Source: Pleurotus djamor (Eukaryota; Basidiomycota; Agaricomycetes; Agaricales; Pleurotaceae). Taken from it: a stretch of DNA of 64,000 nucleotides. Below the pieces are notes generated by a model. The model was not told the origin of the DNA. It saw only the letters and a list, made by a program, of their open reading frames with translations, and searched no databases. Below are positions 34,230-45,154 of the stretch, in pieces. Made by a program: the position numbers and the translations under genes. The stretch spans positions 17,211 to 81,210 of the forward strand of contig JAPEVF010000171.1 of the NCBI GenBank assembly GCA_029747585.1. Reading direction: 5' to 3'. Within the stretch, counting starts at the first letter, position 1, and every line of letters starts with the position of its first letter.

Positions 34230-35769
34230 ATGAATCTCCGACAAGCCCTTGGTTCCGTTGTCGTGCTTGCTTGCGTCTTATACGTCCAAGCGTCTCCCGT
34301 CCTCTTAACTGAGGACAAAAGCTACGATATCGAAGCTCGTAGCTACGAAGGTGCTTTAGAGCCGCAGCTTCGCGGACTTCCTCTGGCCGTTAACTACGAT
34401 TTCCCTGAACATGTAAGTTTCAATGACTTCTTTTATGCATCGAACACGGCTAAATGTACTGGTACAGGATGAAATTTCCTCTGTGTATAGGCGAGCGCCA
34501 CCAGTGGGGAAAGCACGACCAAAGAAGCAACCAACCATCGCGGCTCCTGCTCCTGTGACGCCGAAGAATCGGCCGTCAGTGCCTCCTCCCGCCAGCGGTC
34601 CCCCTACACCACAGAGGAAGCCTTCCACCCCTGCTCCTGCCCCTCCAAATAAGAGGCCTATGTCGCCAGGTCCTGGTCCAGCACCGCTTCCTCCAAATAA
34701 GCGGCCTTCGTCACCAGGTCCCGCACCGGTCACACCTAATCCCGCGCCCAAACCACCTCTCGGAGGCACTCAGCAACCTGGAACCCCACCCACTCGTCCC
34801 TCTCCACCTGGTCGCGTTCCTCCTAATCAGAAGCCACCACAGAATCAAGCGTCATGTACCGTTAGACGACGCGGTATCCTTACCAAACGTGCTTTCAATA
34901 TCAATTGCCGTGAGTTTGCTGTTGTTCTTCATCTGGCTCAACTAATGTATTGTTTCGTTTCAGCGACGGCATCTCTAACTCTCGGCGGAGCAACGCGTGC
35001 CATCCAGAAGCTGGAAGGGCAAGGCAAATCCGCGGTCACTTATCAAGTCGTGAACGGCTGGCCCGACCCTTACACAGGTCAAAATGTCCTTGCATTCGCT
35101 AAGACGGGTAAATGTGTGTACATCCCTTTTTCAATTTTGAAAAGTAGAAACGTCCAACTGCTTATTGATTCCCCCGCTTCCTCAGCTGCCACCGATCAGC
35201 TCACAACGGAGGCGACATGGCTCAATCGAGTTGGGCAGTTGCTTGCCTCTGGTCAATATGACGGCAGGAATTTCATCGTCCTTCGTGGAGCTCCTGGTGT
35301 CCATATCCTCGCGACCCAATACTATCGTTCCCTCTATATGACTTTTTTAAAGCAAGGGTGATATCAATGGGTGTAAAGCCGAAGTCCGACGTTCCTTGAT
35401 CCCTCAAATCGTTGCAGACGCTCAACACTACGTGTATGTGACCCGTCATACTTTCTCTCTCTCGTTGCATGTGATGCTCAACCATCGCATCGCTATTTAG
35501 GGCACAATTCCATGTCTTGCACAGAGATATCCATCCTGACAATGTCCTCTTTGATGAGCGATTCAATCCTATCAAAGCTACTCTCATCGACTGGGGCTTG
35601 GCTGAACAACAACCTGTGGTAAGACATCTATCCCTCTTTGTATGTATCCCGCCCTTACCTTGNATATGTTTTGGATTAGTGGACCGCAGCTCTTGCTGAT
35701 CGCGTCCGTGCTCAGGCTGACCGCACATTTTTGGAGTCGGAGGAAACGAGGATTTGTGTTCAATGGTAA
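34230..35769 (+). CDS. Secreted mini-kinase-like protein, copy K6 (frame lesion in exon 4)
   Basis: Exons: 34230-34412, 34468-34909, 34964-35113, 35186-35433, 35501-35618 and 35680-35769; about 409 aa if the frame is continuous. Signal peptide MNLRQALGSVVVLACVLYVQ. The linker of about 120 residues is Pro-rich with repeated PPNKRPxSPGP units. The block is SCTVRRRGILTKRAFNINC. The domain contains VLAFAKTGK, LTTEATWLNRVGQLLASGQY, NFIVLRGAPGVH, then VLHRDIHPDNVLFDERF (a true HRD, unlike HTD in the other copies) and LIDWGLAEQQ. Exon 4 is 248 nt where its sisters have 247. One surplus base lies in the T/A/G runs at 35343-35358 and introduces a stop after FLKQG. An N at 35663 falls in intron 5. The lesion may be an assembly error. 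Confidence 0.8.
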
Positions 35770-36068
35770 TCGAGTACGTACTAGGTGTTGTTGAGGTGGA
35801 TAGGATGTTTGGGGTACATATGTAGTGTTCAATGCATTGTGAAGGATCCCCTGCCCGTTCGAGTTCACCCGCCTCTACGCTTGCAGAGTCCGGTTCCCTC
35901 AGCCAGTCTTTCCTTGTTCCCAGGCTTGTCGTCTCATCTCGATATTCAAGACCAACTCAGATCGTGGCATTTCATTCCCCCACCTACACTATATCATACA
36001 TACACGGCCTATAATATACAACTCCAACCTGATTGCAACTCTGATGATCTCTACCAACGCCCGCGGTT

Positions 36069-37550
36069 TCATAGACGAATCACAAGATCAGCTAAACCAA
36101 AGGATCGCCGCTTCTCATTGACGTCGCGGATGAGGTTCTCCTCTTCAACAGTGAAGAGGAAACCTTCCGCATACGGCGTGTTACGACCGATGAATTGCAA
36201 CGATGTAAACAACCGTTCCTCGCTGGGGGTGGTGGCGTAGACAGTGTCCAAGTACTTGAGGTAGATTTGAAGAAAGGACATACATATATCCCAGCACACT
36301 TCAATCATTTTGAGATACTTCAACGTTGGTCCAACGATGTTCATCCAGAAATGCTGCGGGTCTCGTGGCGAATGGTCGTGGAGTGCGAACGATTCAATCT
36401 TCTTGAGGGGGAAACCTTTGATGGCCTTTTCGATGAAGAGGTCATAGGTTGTATTATCGGCTAGGCAAAATGCGGCAATGAATGGGGGGTCATCCGGCCA
36501 TCTCTCCGATGTCGTGCGGACTTGGCACCAAAGGTACTGATTAAGATAAGGCCCGCTTAGCATGAAAGTGGGGAGGCATTCATTCAAGAGCGAGGCACTG
36601 GATGGTGACGGCCATACAAGAGAGCGAGGGAAGCAAGAGACCGCCCCGCGGAGCAAAGACAAAATATCGGCGTCTGTGGTTGTGTTGTTGGGGAAGCAGC
36701 TCACTGCCGAAGGCTGGAATATGAGGTGTTGCAAGACAACTGCTACGGATTGTGCATGGTCTTCGGACAGCCAGAGTTTGCGTAGTCGAGGTAAGACAAG
36801 GTCTGGCTTCGGGTCGGCACTAGGCAGACTCGGAGGGAGTGCAGACACAAGCCTAAGGTCCTCCAAGTTTGGCAAGGAAGATAAAGTATCATAGAGTTCT
36901 TGGTAGGACACAAAGCGAGTTTGGTCTCGGAGCTCAAGCAAGGTTAGAGTTGGGGCCAAGAGGAAGAAGTTCCATGGTACTCGAATAGAACAGAGGGTGA
37001 GTGATGTCAGCTGCGGGGGAGCAGCGCCCCCGAACAGTTGCGGGTCGTTGAGGGTCGGTATCTCGAAAGGATGATTATCCCGGTAACCTAGCTCCAAGGC
37101 CTTGAGAAGGGGAGCCCTTCCACGGAGCTTCTCGTTGAGCGAGTAAGACGAGCCCACGAAGGTGTTGAGCTCTTCGAGCCGATGGAGTTGGGCAAGAATG
37201 AGGTCCGCCGAGTCTGCTTCCAATCCGTAACGTGACAGATCAGTTCTCCAAAACTTTAGTGGCGCTTCCGTTCCAGTGTGAGACAGACGAGCGGCGATGA
37301 CCTCGGGAGGAGTTGAGAGCTCATCACTATCGGGAGAGCAAGGGATAGTAGTCCAGAAGGAAGGAGTAGTGCAGACGATGCTGTGCCAGTCCTTGCAGAC
37401 GAGGGACAACTTCCGCAGGTCGTGGATGTTAGGCATGTTCGACTTGAACTCGGGACAGAAGCGATACGACAGGTGCAAAATCTTGATTGTTATTTTGTCT
37501 GGTAGGTTCAGAATACCCCTTTGAACTGGTGCCAGGGACAAAGAAGGCAT
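36069..37550 (-). CDS. F-box protein
   Basis: Intronless frame of 493 codons from the ATG at 37550. The frame is open further upstream to 37868, but the extension is not protein-like. The F-box is at residues 14-60 (LNLPDKITIKILHLSYRFCP, then LRKLSLVCKDWHSIVCTTPS and FWTTIP). The body has irregular leucine-rich repeats, for example APLLKALELGYRDNHPFEIP, QLTSLTLCSIRVPWNF and LPNLEDLRLVSALPPSLPS. It belongs to the expanded agaricomycete F-box family with HSIV-x-TP-x-FW-x-x-I after the box. It is antisense between K6 and K7. The substrate is unknown. Confidence 0.82.
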   Translation of the reverse strand: MPSLSLAPVQRGILNLPDKITIKILHLSYRFCPEFKSNMPNIHDLRKLSLVCKDWHSIVCTTPSFWTTIPCSPDSDELSTPPEVIAARLSHTGTEAPLKFWRTDLSRYGLEADSADLILAQLHRLEELNTFVGSSYSLNEKLRGRAPLLKALELGYRDNHPFEIPTLNDPQLFGGAAPPQLTSLTLCSIRVPWNFFLLAPTLTLLELRDQTRFVSYQELYDTLSSLPNLEDLRLVSALPPSLPSADPKPDLVLPRLRKLWLSEDHAQSVAVVLQHLIFQPSAVSCFPNNTTTDADILSLLRGAVSCFPRSLVWPSPSSASLLNECLPTFMLSGPYLNQYLWCQVRTTSERWPDDPPFIAAFCLADNTTYDLFIEKAIKGFPLKKIESFALHDHSPRDPQHFWMNIVGPTLKYLKMIEVCWDICMSFLQIYLKYLDTVYATTPSEERLFTSLQFIGRNTPYAEGFLFTVEEENLIRDVNEKRRSFGLADLVIRL

Positions 37551-38673
37551 AGCGGAGATTTCGGAGAGGAGAGACAATGAGACGGATGGCGGAGGCGAGG
37601 CTGGTTGAAGTATTGGGTTTAGGCACAAGGACCGACGGATATCACTTGAGTTTATATATTCGACGAAAGCCACTGTATCAGAGTGGCAGTTTGCATGGCG
37701 ACAGTGACGAAGAACAATATGGACCGTAATTTGAAGACATCGGGTCATGTTGCAAAGCAAGACAAAAATGGGGCCGTTACTTTGATTGCCACGGGTAGAC
37801 ACGGATGAGACATTTTTCGAAGTTACAGATCGAGAACATAAAGTCTTCCATTCGTGAACTACCAGCACGTCGATAGACTGAGAGCATACTGGGGTCGCAT
37901 TGCGCAGAGAGACATAGCCGATTCTGACTTCGTTCTAGCTATTATACCATTCAGAAGTCACGCGAAATTTGGGAGTGAGTGAGACGTTGTAACAAGGGTA
38001 AGCAATATGGCCGGGTGGGGAGAGTGAAGTCTGCTCAATCTCGTACTCAAGAAATTTGATGATTCAGACATTGCGGAACGGGTCAAGATCAGCCGGCTAC
38101 TCCGGTCCGCTCATAGCGCCCGTCAAGCGCCTATCTTGTTTCTTTGCATGTCGTTTCTGATATGTGCACCACAATTCCTTCCAATTCCCCAGGATGCTGC
38201 TCGGTTTCTCTTCAGTCAAACAGACTCCCATGAAGTAGACTCTATGGGGCACTCTACCTGGCGATGAAAATGACGCGTGTCGTGTTCAGTTCATCTCGTT
38301 TTTCCTCTCCATGAAATGCAGTTACATACGTGAACAAGGATCATCAGCGAGAATCGACCTCGGTACGCCTAGCACTTTGAGAGGCACATCATATGCAGCC
38401 GTGGCTCTGCCAAACAGCGTAACCAGGAACCCCGGACTGGTTCTGTCGCCGCCAAGGACACGGACGGGCTCAACGGATACTCTACCATTCCTAGCGCATT
38501 GGAAAGTCACCGACTATGACCTACAGTCTATGTCGTATCTGCTATTCCCGGTGAAATGGCTTCTGCATCACTCCATACGCCCCAGGGTCTTTACATGACA
38601 TTGTTTTGGCCGCGCCTCTGACTGGCTGTCCAAGATGATGAACGGGCTGCAAGGTAATGAGCCACACACAAGT
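37551..38673. other. Intergenic
   Basis: Divergent space between the F-box gene and the K7 promoter. No gene is supported. Confidence 0.4.
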
Positions 38674-38763
38674 TATAAAAGCCTGCATTGACTCTCGTCA
38701 ATTCGTCAGGTCGATCCTCCACATTCCTTTGTATCCGACTTTTTGAGTAGCGTGGCCGGTCCA
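38674..38763 (+). promoter_or_regulatory. K-family promoter and leader, copy K7
   Basis: TATAAAA at 38674, CAGGTCGATCCTCC at 38707 (33 nt later), GCGTGGCCGGTCCA ending at about 38763. The ATG is at 38828. The promoter is preserved although the coding part is degenerate. Confidence 0.75.
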
Positions 38764-38827
38764 TCGCCTCTCATTTACACATCTTCATCGTCCAACTCCA
38801 ACCCCAGCTCATACAGATATTATCACC

Positions 38828-40260
38828 ATGAACTTGCGACGAATTCTCGGAACTCACATCATCACTTGTGTCCTCTCTGCGCATGCATTCCCTATCGTGC
38901 TTGCAGATGAAGGAAGCACTGAGCTCAATGCCCATGTATATGACTCCGTACCAGACTTCTCGCGATTGGGAAATTCGAAGGCTTCGGTCAGGTATGATTA
39001 CCCTGTCCGGGTATGTCCAAAAGAGTTGTTGGTTACCTTGAGTTCAACTAATCACGCCTCTAGGATGTGGTCTATCCGTTCGATAGACGCGCGCTGTCTC
39101 TTGGGAAAGCGCAACGGGAGAAACCGAAGAAAACCCCGCCTGCTCAAGCTCTTGCCCCCATTTCGCCGCCTAAAGGGAAACCTGCCGTACCCGCTCCTGC
39201 TGCACCTAACAGGAAGCCACCTCCAGCTCCTCTTCCTAACAAACAGTCTACTTTACTTCCCGCCGCGGGTAACCGCAACCCACCGTCTAGACCATTGGTG
39301 AACAGTCCCCAAAGACCTGGCGCCGCCCCTTCTCGTCCCCATCTCCCTGGAGCACCACTACAACAGCGTCCTCCCGCAATTATCCCCACCTGTAGATATC
39401 GACGCCGGGATGGCATGCTGATCAAACGGTTCAATGTAAACGCAGGTGAAGACTATCTCTTCGGATCTCTGGTATCATTTCTGACTTTTTATGGGATTCC
39501 CAGATCATGATTGCCTTACACTCGGCGCCGCGACTCGCCCTTTAGTCAAACTCAGACGACAGGGTAGATCAACAATTACATACCAGGTCTTTGGTGGCTG
39601 GCCGGACCCTTATCTTCATGGCCAGCCGACTCTTGCTTTTGCTAAGACTGGTATAAGTATGTATCTTCTCTGCCTTGCTCGTGTTCCATATTAATTCTTT
39701 TCTTGTCTCTTTAGATCCTGCGGACACACTCCTAACGGAAGCGACTTGGCTTTCTAAAGTGGGACAGTTGTGCCCATGGTCAATACGAAGGACAGTATTT
39801 CATTGTAATTCGCGGTGCGAACGGGGTGCATTTCCACAGCACCGAGTATTATCGAAACCATATTTTAAACTTGCTACGCGCTGGTCGAACCGACCTCCCT
39901 CAAGCCGAAGTCCGCAGGACAATCGTACCTTTAGTCATCCAGAAAATGATGGAACATGTGTACGTACCGATTGGCGCTTCACAATACCAAACAACCAACT
40001 TATCTACTATCTCTGTTCTAGGCAAAGACATGGCCTTTTACACGCTGACATCAATGTTGGAGACGTTGTGTTCGACGAACGCTATAATCCTTTGGGAGTG
40101 ACGCTCATTGACTGGGGTTTAGCTGAGGAACAAACCAGGGTAAGAAAATCGCGGTTATTAGTATGCAGTCTTTCTTTTGACACTTCTTCCGGATGTCCAG
40201 TGGACTCCAGCGATCGGCGCCGGAGTCCGCAGCCGATTGGATCGAGTATTTCTGCCCTAG
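38828..40260 (+). CDS. Secreted mini-kinase-like protein, copy K7, degenerate (pseudokinase-like)
   Basis: Exons: 38828-39010, 39064-39445, 39504-39656, 39715-39959, 40022-40139 and 40201-40260. Signal peptide MNLRRILGTHIITCVLSAHA. The linker is Pro/Ala-rich. The block PTCRYRRRDGMLIKRFNVN lacks the second Cys at its usual place. TLAFAKTGI keeps the Lys. The catalytic-loop equivalent reads LLHADINVGDVVFDERY, so the metal-binding Asn is Asp and the HPDN core is lost. LIDWGLAEEQ is kept. The last exon is short and lacks the E-S-x-x-T-x-I-C tail of K5, K6 and K8. Exon 4 is 245 nt against 247 in its sisters, with a two-base deficit near 39765-39772 that breaks the frame after VGQL. Either a decaying copy or a pseudokinase with an assembly error. 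Confidence 0.72.
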
Positions 40261-41092
40261 CTCTGCACTCTGGTTTAATTCGTCACCGCCGATAGGTAGC
40301 AAGTATTGAGAAAGACTCCTATAGGTGAGGATGACAGCAATTGAGATCGTTGAATAGATAGAGTAAAGTAACGGCTGCGGGTCCGACAACAAGGTCCCAC
40401 TATACCTGGTAAGCAGTTCGTTGTCCGGGCCGCACGAGCCGTGCGGGCCTCCCGATGCATAAGCGCCTCGGAGCGCTCATCCTGAAGCCGTTCTCCTTTC
40501 AATGGCATTCCCAAGGCTTTCCTCAGACTTTCCTCCAACTTGCCTACCACGACTCACAGTCGCGATGATTAAACACAGCTGATTGTGGGCTACGTAAACT
40601 TTCTCAGTGCCATAACCCCCCAAGGATCTCAAAGGAAATACGATGAACACCGGAAACACACCGGGAATTCTCTTGAGGTTCCCCACAAGTGCCCCAACAT
40701 GGTCCAAAGACTGGGGAACCGAGAGCCAGATGAAAAGTCAGTATGGTGTGTGCTGGTTCCAAACGTTTGAAATTTGCGTTTCTCTGATTTCTCGCAAGCA
40801 GCCTTGGCTAGAATCTTGACACCAACCACATTGTCAACCACAAGTCCATGTGTTCTACTCAATTGCAAGTTGGCGCACTTGATACCACTCAAGATGGTGA
40901 TGCTCTAGGGTCGTAGCCCAAACCATCGCCCAGAACGACAGATTGACAGCTAGTCTTCCCCGGCGCCTTGGGGTTTCTAGCCTGTGATCAACCACTGCGT
41001 TTCGAGTATCGTTGTCCATGAAGATGGTCCGACCATGCGGACGCCGGAAATACATCGTGAATGGAGTACTATACCTTCACGCTCAGAGTCTG
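40261..41092. other. Intergenic
   Basis: Space between K7 and the K8 promoter. No gene is supported. Confidence 0.4.
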
Positions 41093-41173
41093 TATAAAAG
41101 TTTGCCATTGCTGGCTATGTATTCCTCAGGTTGATCCTCGAAACACACTCCCTCAAGTCGCGTGGCTGGTCCA
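41093..41173 (+). promoter_or_regulatory. K-family promoter and leader, copy K8
   Basis: TATAAAA at 41093, CAGGTTGATCCTCG at 41127 (34 nt later), GCGTGGCTGGTCCA ending at about 41173. The ATG is at 41215. Confidence 0.78.
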
Positions 41174-41214
41174 TCTTTCTCAAAGTCTTCCGCTTTTATA
41201 TTTCATCGCTGGTC

Positions 41215-42620
41215 ATGATGAACGCACGACACTTCCTTCGCTCCGCCGTCATCTTTTCTTGTGTCCTCTCGGTGATCTGTTCGCCCATTTTCCGCGATGA
41301 CCGCAACATGGATCTCGATGCCCGGGTCGATGTGGGCGCGCCAGACAATTTACAACTTCGTGACCTCGCTTTCACCAGTGACTACGGATACGTACGTGCT
41401 ACTTCCTTGACCTCTTGACACCCTCTAATTCCCCTTCCAGGATGGTATCTCTGCCCCCGAACGACGCGCACCGCCGCCGAAGGGGAGGGTTTCCAAGACA
41501 CGGAAAATAGCTAAGACAAGCAAGACACCAAAGGCATCCAACCAAACGCCCAAGAAGCTGCCATTAAAGGGCACAGCTAAGAAGCCGTCTCGCAAGCCCT
41601 CAGTTCCCGCCCGACCAAAGAAGGCGACTCGACCACCTCCCCAGAATTCACGTAACTCTAGGAAACCACCCAGCAAAACCCCTCCAAAGAGCACCCAGCC
41701 TAAGAATGGCGCGTCTTGTCTTATCAGGCGCGGTATTCTACTCAGTAAACGAACCTTCGAAACGAGTTGCTGTGAGTTTCATCTCTCATCTTCGTATTTC
41801 GCTGCGATACCGAACCTCCCCCTCTATTATCAGCGACTGCTAGTCTCACTCTCGATGGAGTCACACGCTCTATCAAAAAANGTCGATGACCAGGGGCGGA
41901 CGTCAATCACTTACAAAGTCACTGACGGTTGGCCCGACTCCTCCGGTGCAAACGTTTTGGCTTTCGCCAAGACAGGAAAACGTGTGTATCCTTTCACCCA
42001 CTTCGTTGACCTTGCGCTAAGTAATGTTACCTTTCAGGTACTACGGATACATTCACGGAGGAGGCTGGGTGGCTTAGAGCTGTTGGACAGCTACTTGCAT
42101 CCGGCGAATACGAAGGACGGAACTTTATCGTTTTCCGTGGTGCACCTGGGACACATATCGCTGGTACAGATTACTTTGCCGGCCTCTATGCGAAATTCCT
42201 GCAAGACGGGCAGATCGAAAAATGTAAAGACGAGGTCCGGACCACCATCATCCCCTTGGTTGTCGATTCGGCGGAATACTACGTGTGCGTCCACCTTCTT
42301 CGCCGTTCGCTCAATCCTCGTATCCCATGATTTCACTAATCGAGCTCTATATAGTAAACAGTATCGAGTCCTCCACACTGATATACACCCCGACAACGTC
42401 ATGTTTGCTCAGCAGAACGGTCAGCTTAAAGCGACGCTCATTGACTGGGGTCGCGCAGAGACTCATGCATCGGTAAGAGCTTGATCTGGAATGCTCATAA
42501 TCTTCTTCAATTTTACTCATATATTCTGCACCGCAGTGGAGTAAAGCTCTTGCAGACCGGGTCCGCGCACAGGCGGATCGCTCATTCTTGGAGTCGCCCG
42601 AAACAAGGATATGTGTCTGA
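41215..42620 (+). CDS. Secreted mini-kinase-like protein, copy K8
   Basis: Six exons: 41215-41391, 41441-41771, 41834-41981, 42038-42284, 42355-42472 and 42537-42620, for about 367 aa. Two tandem ATG codons open the frame (MMNARHFLRSAVIFSCVLSV). The linker is Lys/Thr/Ser-rich rather than Pro-rich. The block ASCLIRRGILLSKRTFETS ends in Cys. An N at 41881 is surplus: without it RSIKK joins VDDQGRTS in frame. The domain contains VLAFAKTGK, FTEEAGWLRAVGQLLASGEY, NFIVFRGAPGTH, VLHTDIHPDNVMFAQQNG and LIDWGRAETHAS, with tail ESPETRICV. It belongs to the K5/K6 subgroup by exon sizes (247 and 118 nt). Confidence 0.87.
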
Positions 42621-43009
42621 GGCCTATCCTCTCGTGTGTTCACAGTTGGAGCATAGAAGTTTTCGTTTTTNATACTCAACTTGAAACTTGACGTCAAATA
42701 ACTTTCTTTTCGATGTCACAGTAGTGTGCCAATAAAGTTGCCAGCTACTCGAGCTCGGAAAATATTTCACTCGTGTAGCTTCCTACCCATGGAGTTGAAC
42801 CCGCAAGAAACCCGAACTTAGAGGTAGAGTTGGGGTTTCATCCATCCGACTTTTCAACAAGTGTTTGGAAGGCGCCTTTTTATTCATATAGGCGCTTGCC
42901 GCTCTCTTTACTTCCTGGTCCTCGTGCTCAACTCGTTCCGCAATATCCGCAATATCTCACAATGGTGGAATTGACGCCGACTCGATATGATTGACTTCCA
43001 ACTATCCTG
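42621..43009. other. Intergenic
   Basis: K8 3' region, with an N at 42671 beside a T run, and the F-box gene upstream region. Nothing else is seen. Confidence 0.4.
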
Positions 43010-44643
43010 ATGAAGGTAAGCGTCAGTTTCACACCTCGCGCCTTATGTGTACCTCCGAGTTTAACTGTTCCCAGGTAGTCAAGTTCAGGTTCAGCCGAAC
43101 TCCCCCCAACTCTGACGCTCAGAACCTGATTGATGAAGAGATTGCCGAGTATGAAGGTGTCGACCTTAACCAAAATATGAGCAAAGCTGTCCAAGCTCTC
43201 AAGACTCGAAGGAACAGTTTGTCCGCCATTTCTCGCCTACCGCCAGAAATTCTATCGCACATTTTCATCCTTGGGCAACCAGAATTCCCAGGGATCTTGG
43301 CAAATAGATTCTATAACGACACCAGTATCCTTGGTGTCTGTCGCTACTGGAACGAAATTGCAATGAACACCCCTCAACTCTGGTCAAATCTCGATCTATT
43401 CCAACCAGAGCCTTCCTGGCAGCGCCGGAAGTTTGCACCTTCTACTCAGCGGATGAATGAGTTGCTCGATCGCGTCAAGTCAAGTCCGTTATGGATCCGA
43501 TGTCGTCTACCAGAGTACGAGACACAGACATCGACGTTCATCCGCTCGGGGAATGTGGAAAAACTATGGGTTTACTCTCAGGCCACCGCTCCGATTTTCA
43601 GGCTCATCGGCCCTCAATCTGAGATGTCATGCCCGCCACCTCTGAAAGCCCTATCTGTTACTACCGAGGGCATAGACCTTAGGTTAGCCTCATCAAATCT
43701 CCTTTGGACGAGCATGCCTTCCCTCCAAGCACTCACACTCACTGGATTCGCCACACTCGATACCCTTCCGTCACTCCCCTGTCTGAAAAGCCTCACGCTG
43801 GAGCCCACTCAATCAGATGGCATAGAAAGTAATCTGACCATGGCTTGGCTCGTCAGCTCCTTGGTCAATACTCCAGCCATCGAATCCATCCAAGTTCGGT
43901 TCTCCAAGAATCCAGGCACCAATGCCGTCTACCCCCCATCCGATTTGCGCGTGTCCCTTGCTTGTTTGAAGCATCTTCGCATCATTGGTCTTGACCCCAA
44001 GGCATACCTCTTCACTCACCTCGAAGTTCCTCCTTCAGCGATCATCCACGCCTACTGTGTTGGTTCCACACCAGAACAGCTATCGGATTTGGGCAACTAC
44101 CAATCCGTCATTGAACGGTTTAGTAAATGGAATGGCGGATCCACCATTGAGCGGATCATCATCATGGCTCAAGGTGGGTTTCGCGTCGACATATACAGAT
44201 GTGAAGGGGAGAATACACGGCCCTTGCTTCATCTCTCTCTTGGCATCGTTCAACTCTCAGACACTATCGCCGACTCATGTCTGGCCGATCTTTGTCACGC
44301 TCTCCCCGTATCTTCGACTCGTCGACTCTCTTTCTGTCTACGCTCTTCAAAGCCCGAGGAAGATGTTTATCTCGACCCGTGGGTTGAGTTACTCCACAAT
44401 TTTTCACGGATCAAGAGACTGGATATCTACAAATCAGGGCACACAGTTCCTATATTGAAAGGCCTTTTCAAACCCCCTTACGATGACGTGCTGTGCAACT
44501 CTGCACTCAAAGTCGTAACTGAGTCCTACGCATTCACCGAGTTACATCTGTCTGTTTCCGAGTCCTTTTCAATTCTTGTTTCAATCGCAGATCCGGGCAA
44601 TGGTTTGTTTGCGTATCTGGTCCCTCCAAACCAACGAACTTGA
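43010..44643 (+). CDS. F-box protein
   Basis: The main frame runs from 43075 to 44643. A two-codon first exon (ATG AAG, 43010-43015) with a GTAAGC..CCCAG intron joins it in frame; alternatively translation starts at the ATG at 43177. The N-terminus shows the typical agaricomycete F-box layout: a short coiled segment (IDEEIAEYEG, then QALKTRRNSLSAISRLPPEI), then the box LSHIFILGQPEFPG, VCRYWNEIAMNTPQLWSNLD. Leucine-rich segments follow, such as MPSLQALTLTGFATLDTLP and LPCLKSLTLEPTQSDGIE. The product is about 525 aa. It is a putative SCF substrate adaptor with unknown target, lying between K8 and K9 in the same orientation. Confidence 0.82.
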
Positions 44644-45154
44644 AGGCGCCAGAGGACCTTGGCCCCGAACTTATTCAAGGGACGTCAAGGTTCAGTCATC
44701 CGAAGAAGCGCTCCAGCTTATGTTGAACTCGTCAGAGATATTACCACCTGCCATCGCTAGACTCTGCTCTTCTTATAGGATACCGACTCACTCACAAATG
44801 GATGGAAGAGGTGCCGCGAACACCGGGCACCAGCAGATCCGAACATGTGGTTGATAGGCTTGGAATCAACAATGCGGCTCACGTCTGCATGATTCCCCAT
44901 GAAAACTGCAGAGTGAGAGTCGCTTCGAATCAGCACACAGCTATGGCGTTTCAACTTACTCGTTTATCTTGAGCACCCGTTGTGTCATCGGGTTTGGAGG
45001 GTTCGCAGTAACGCTTGAGCTTGATCCCGCTCTACTCTATGCTATGGTCCCATAGCGCCGTGACTCATGGAATCGTCCACCGCAACGACTCCTCCATCTG
45101 CTAATCTCTCGGCGTTTCCAGCATCGCCGTCAATGTCGGACCGACACTGACTCC
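44644..45154. other. Intergenic
   Basis: Region between the F-box gene and the K9 promoter. The open frame at 44576-44854 is a shadow running out of the F-box gene. No gene is supported. Confidence 0.4.

Noticed and set aside
37551..37868. N-terminal extension of the F-box gene frame
   Set aside because: The extra 106 residues precede the F-box without any F-box family feature; the ATG at 37550 gives the usual short lead into the box.
5230..42620. Assignment of the K proteins to the FunK1 fungal kinase family
   Set aside because: FunK1 proteins are larger, intracellular and have a different catalytic-loop context; K proteins have signal peptides, a very short N-lobe and HTD-x-x-P-x-N with DWG.
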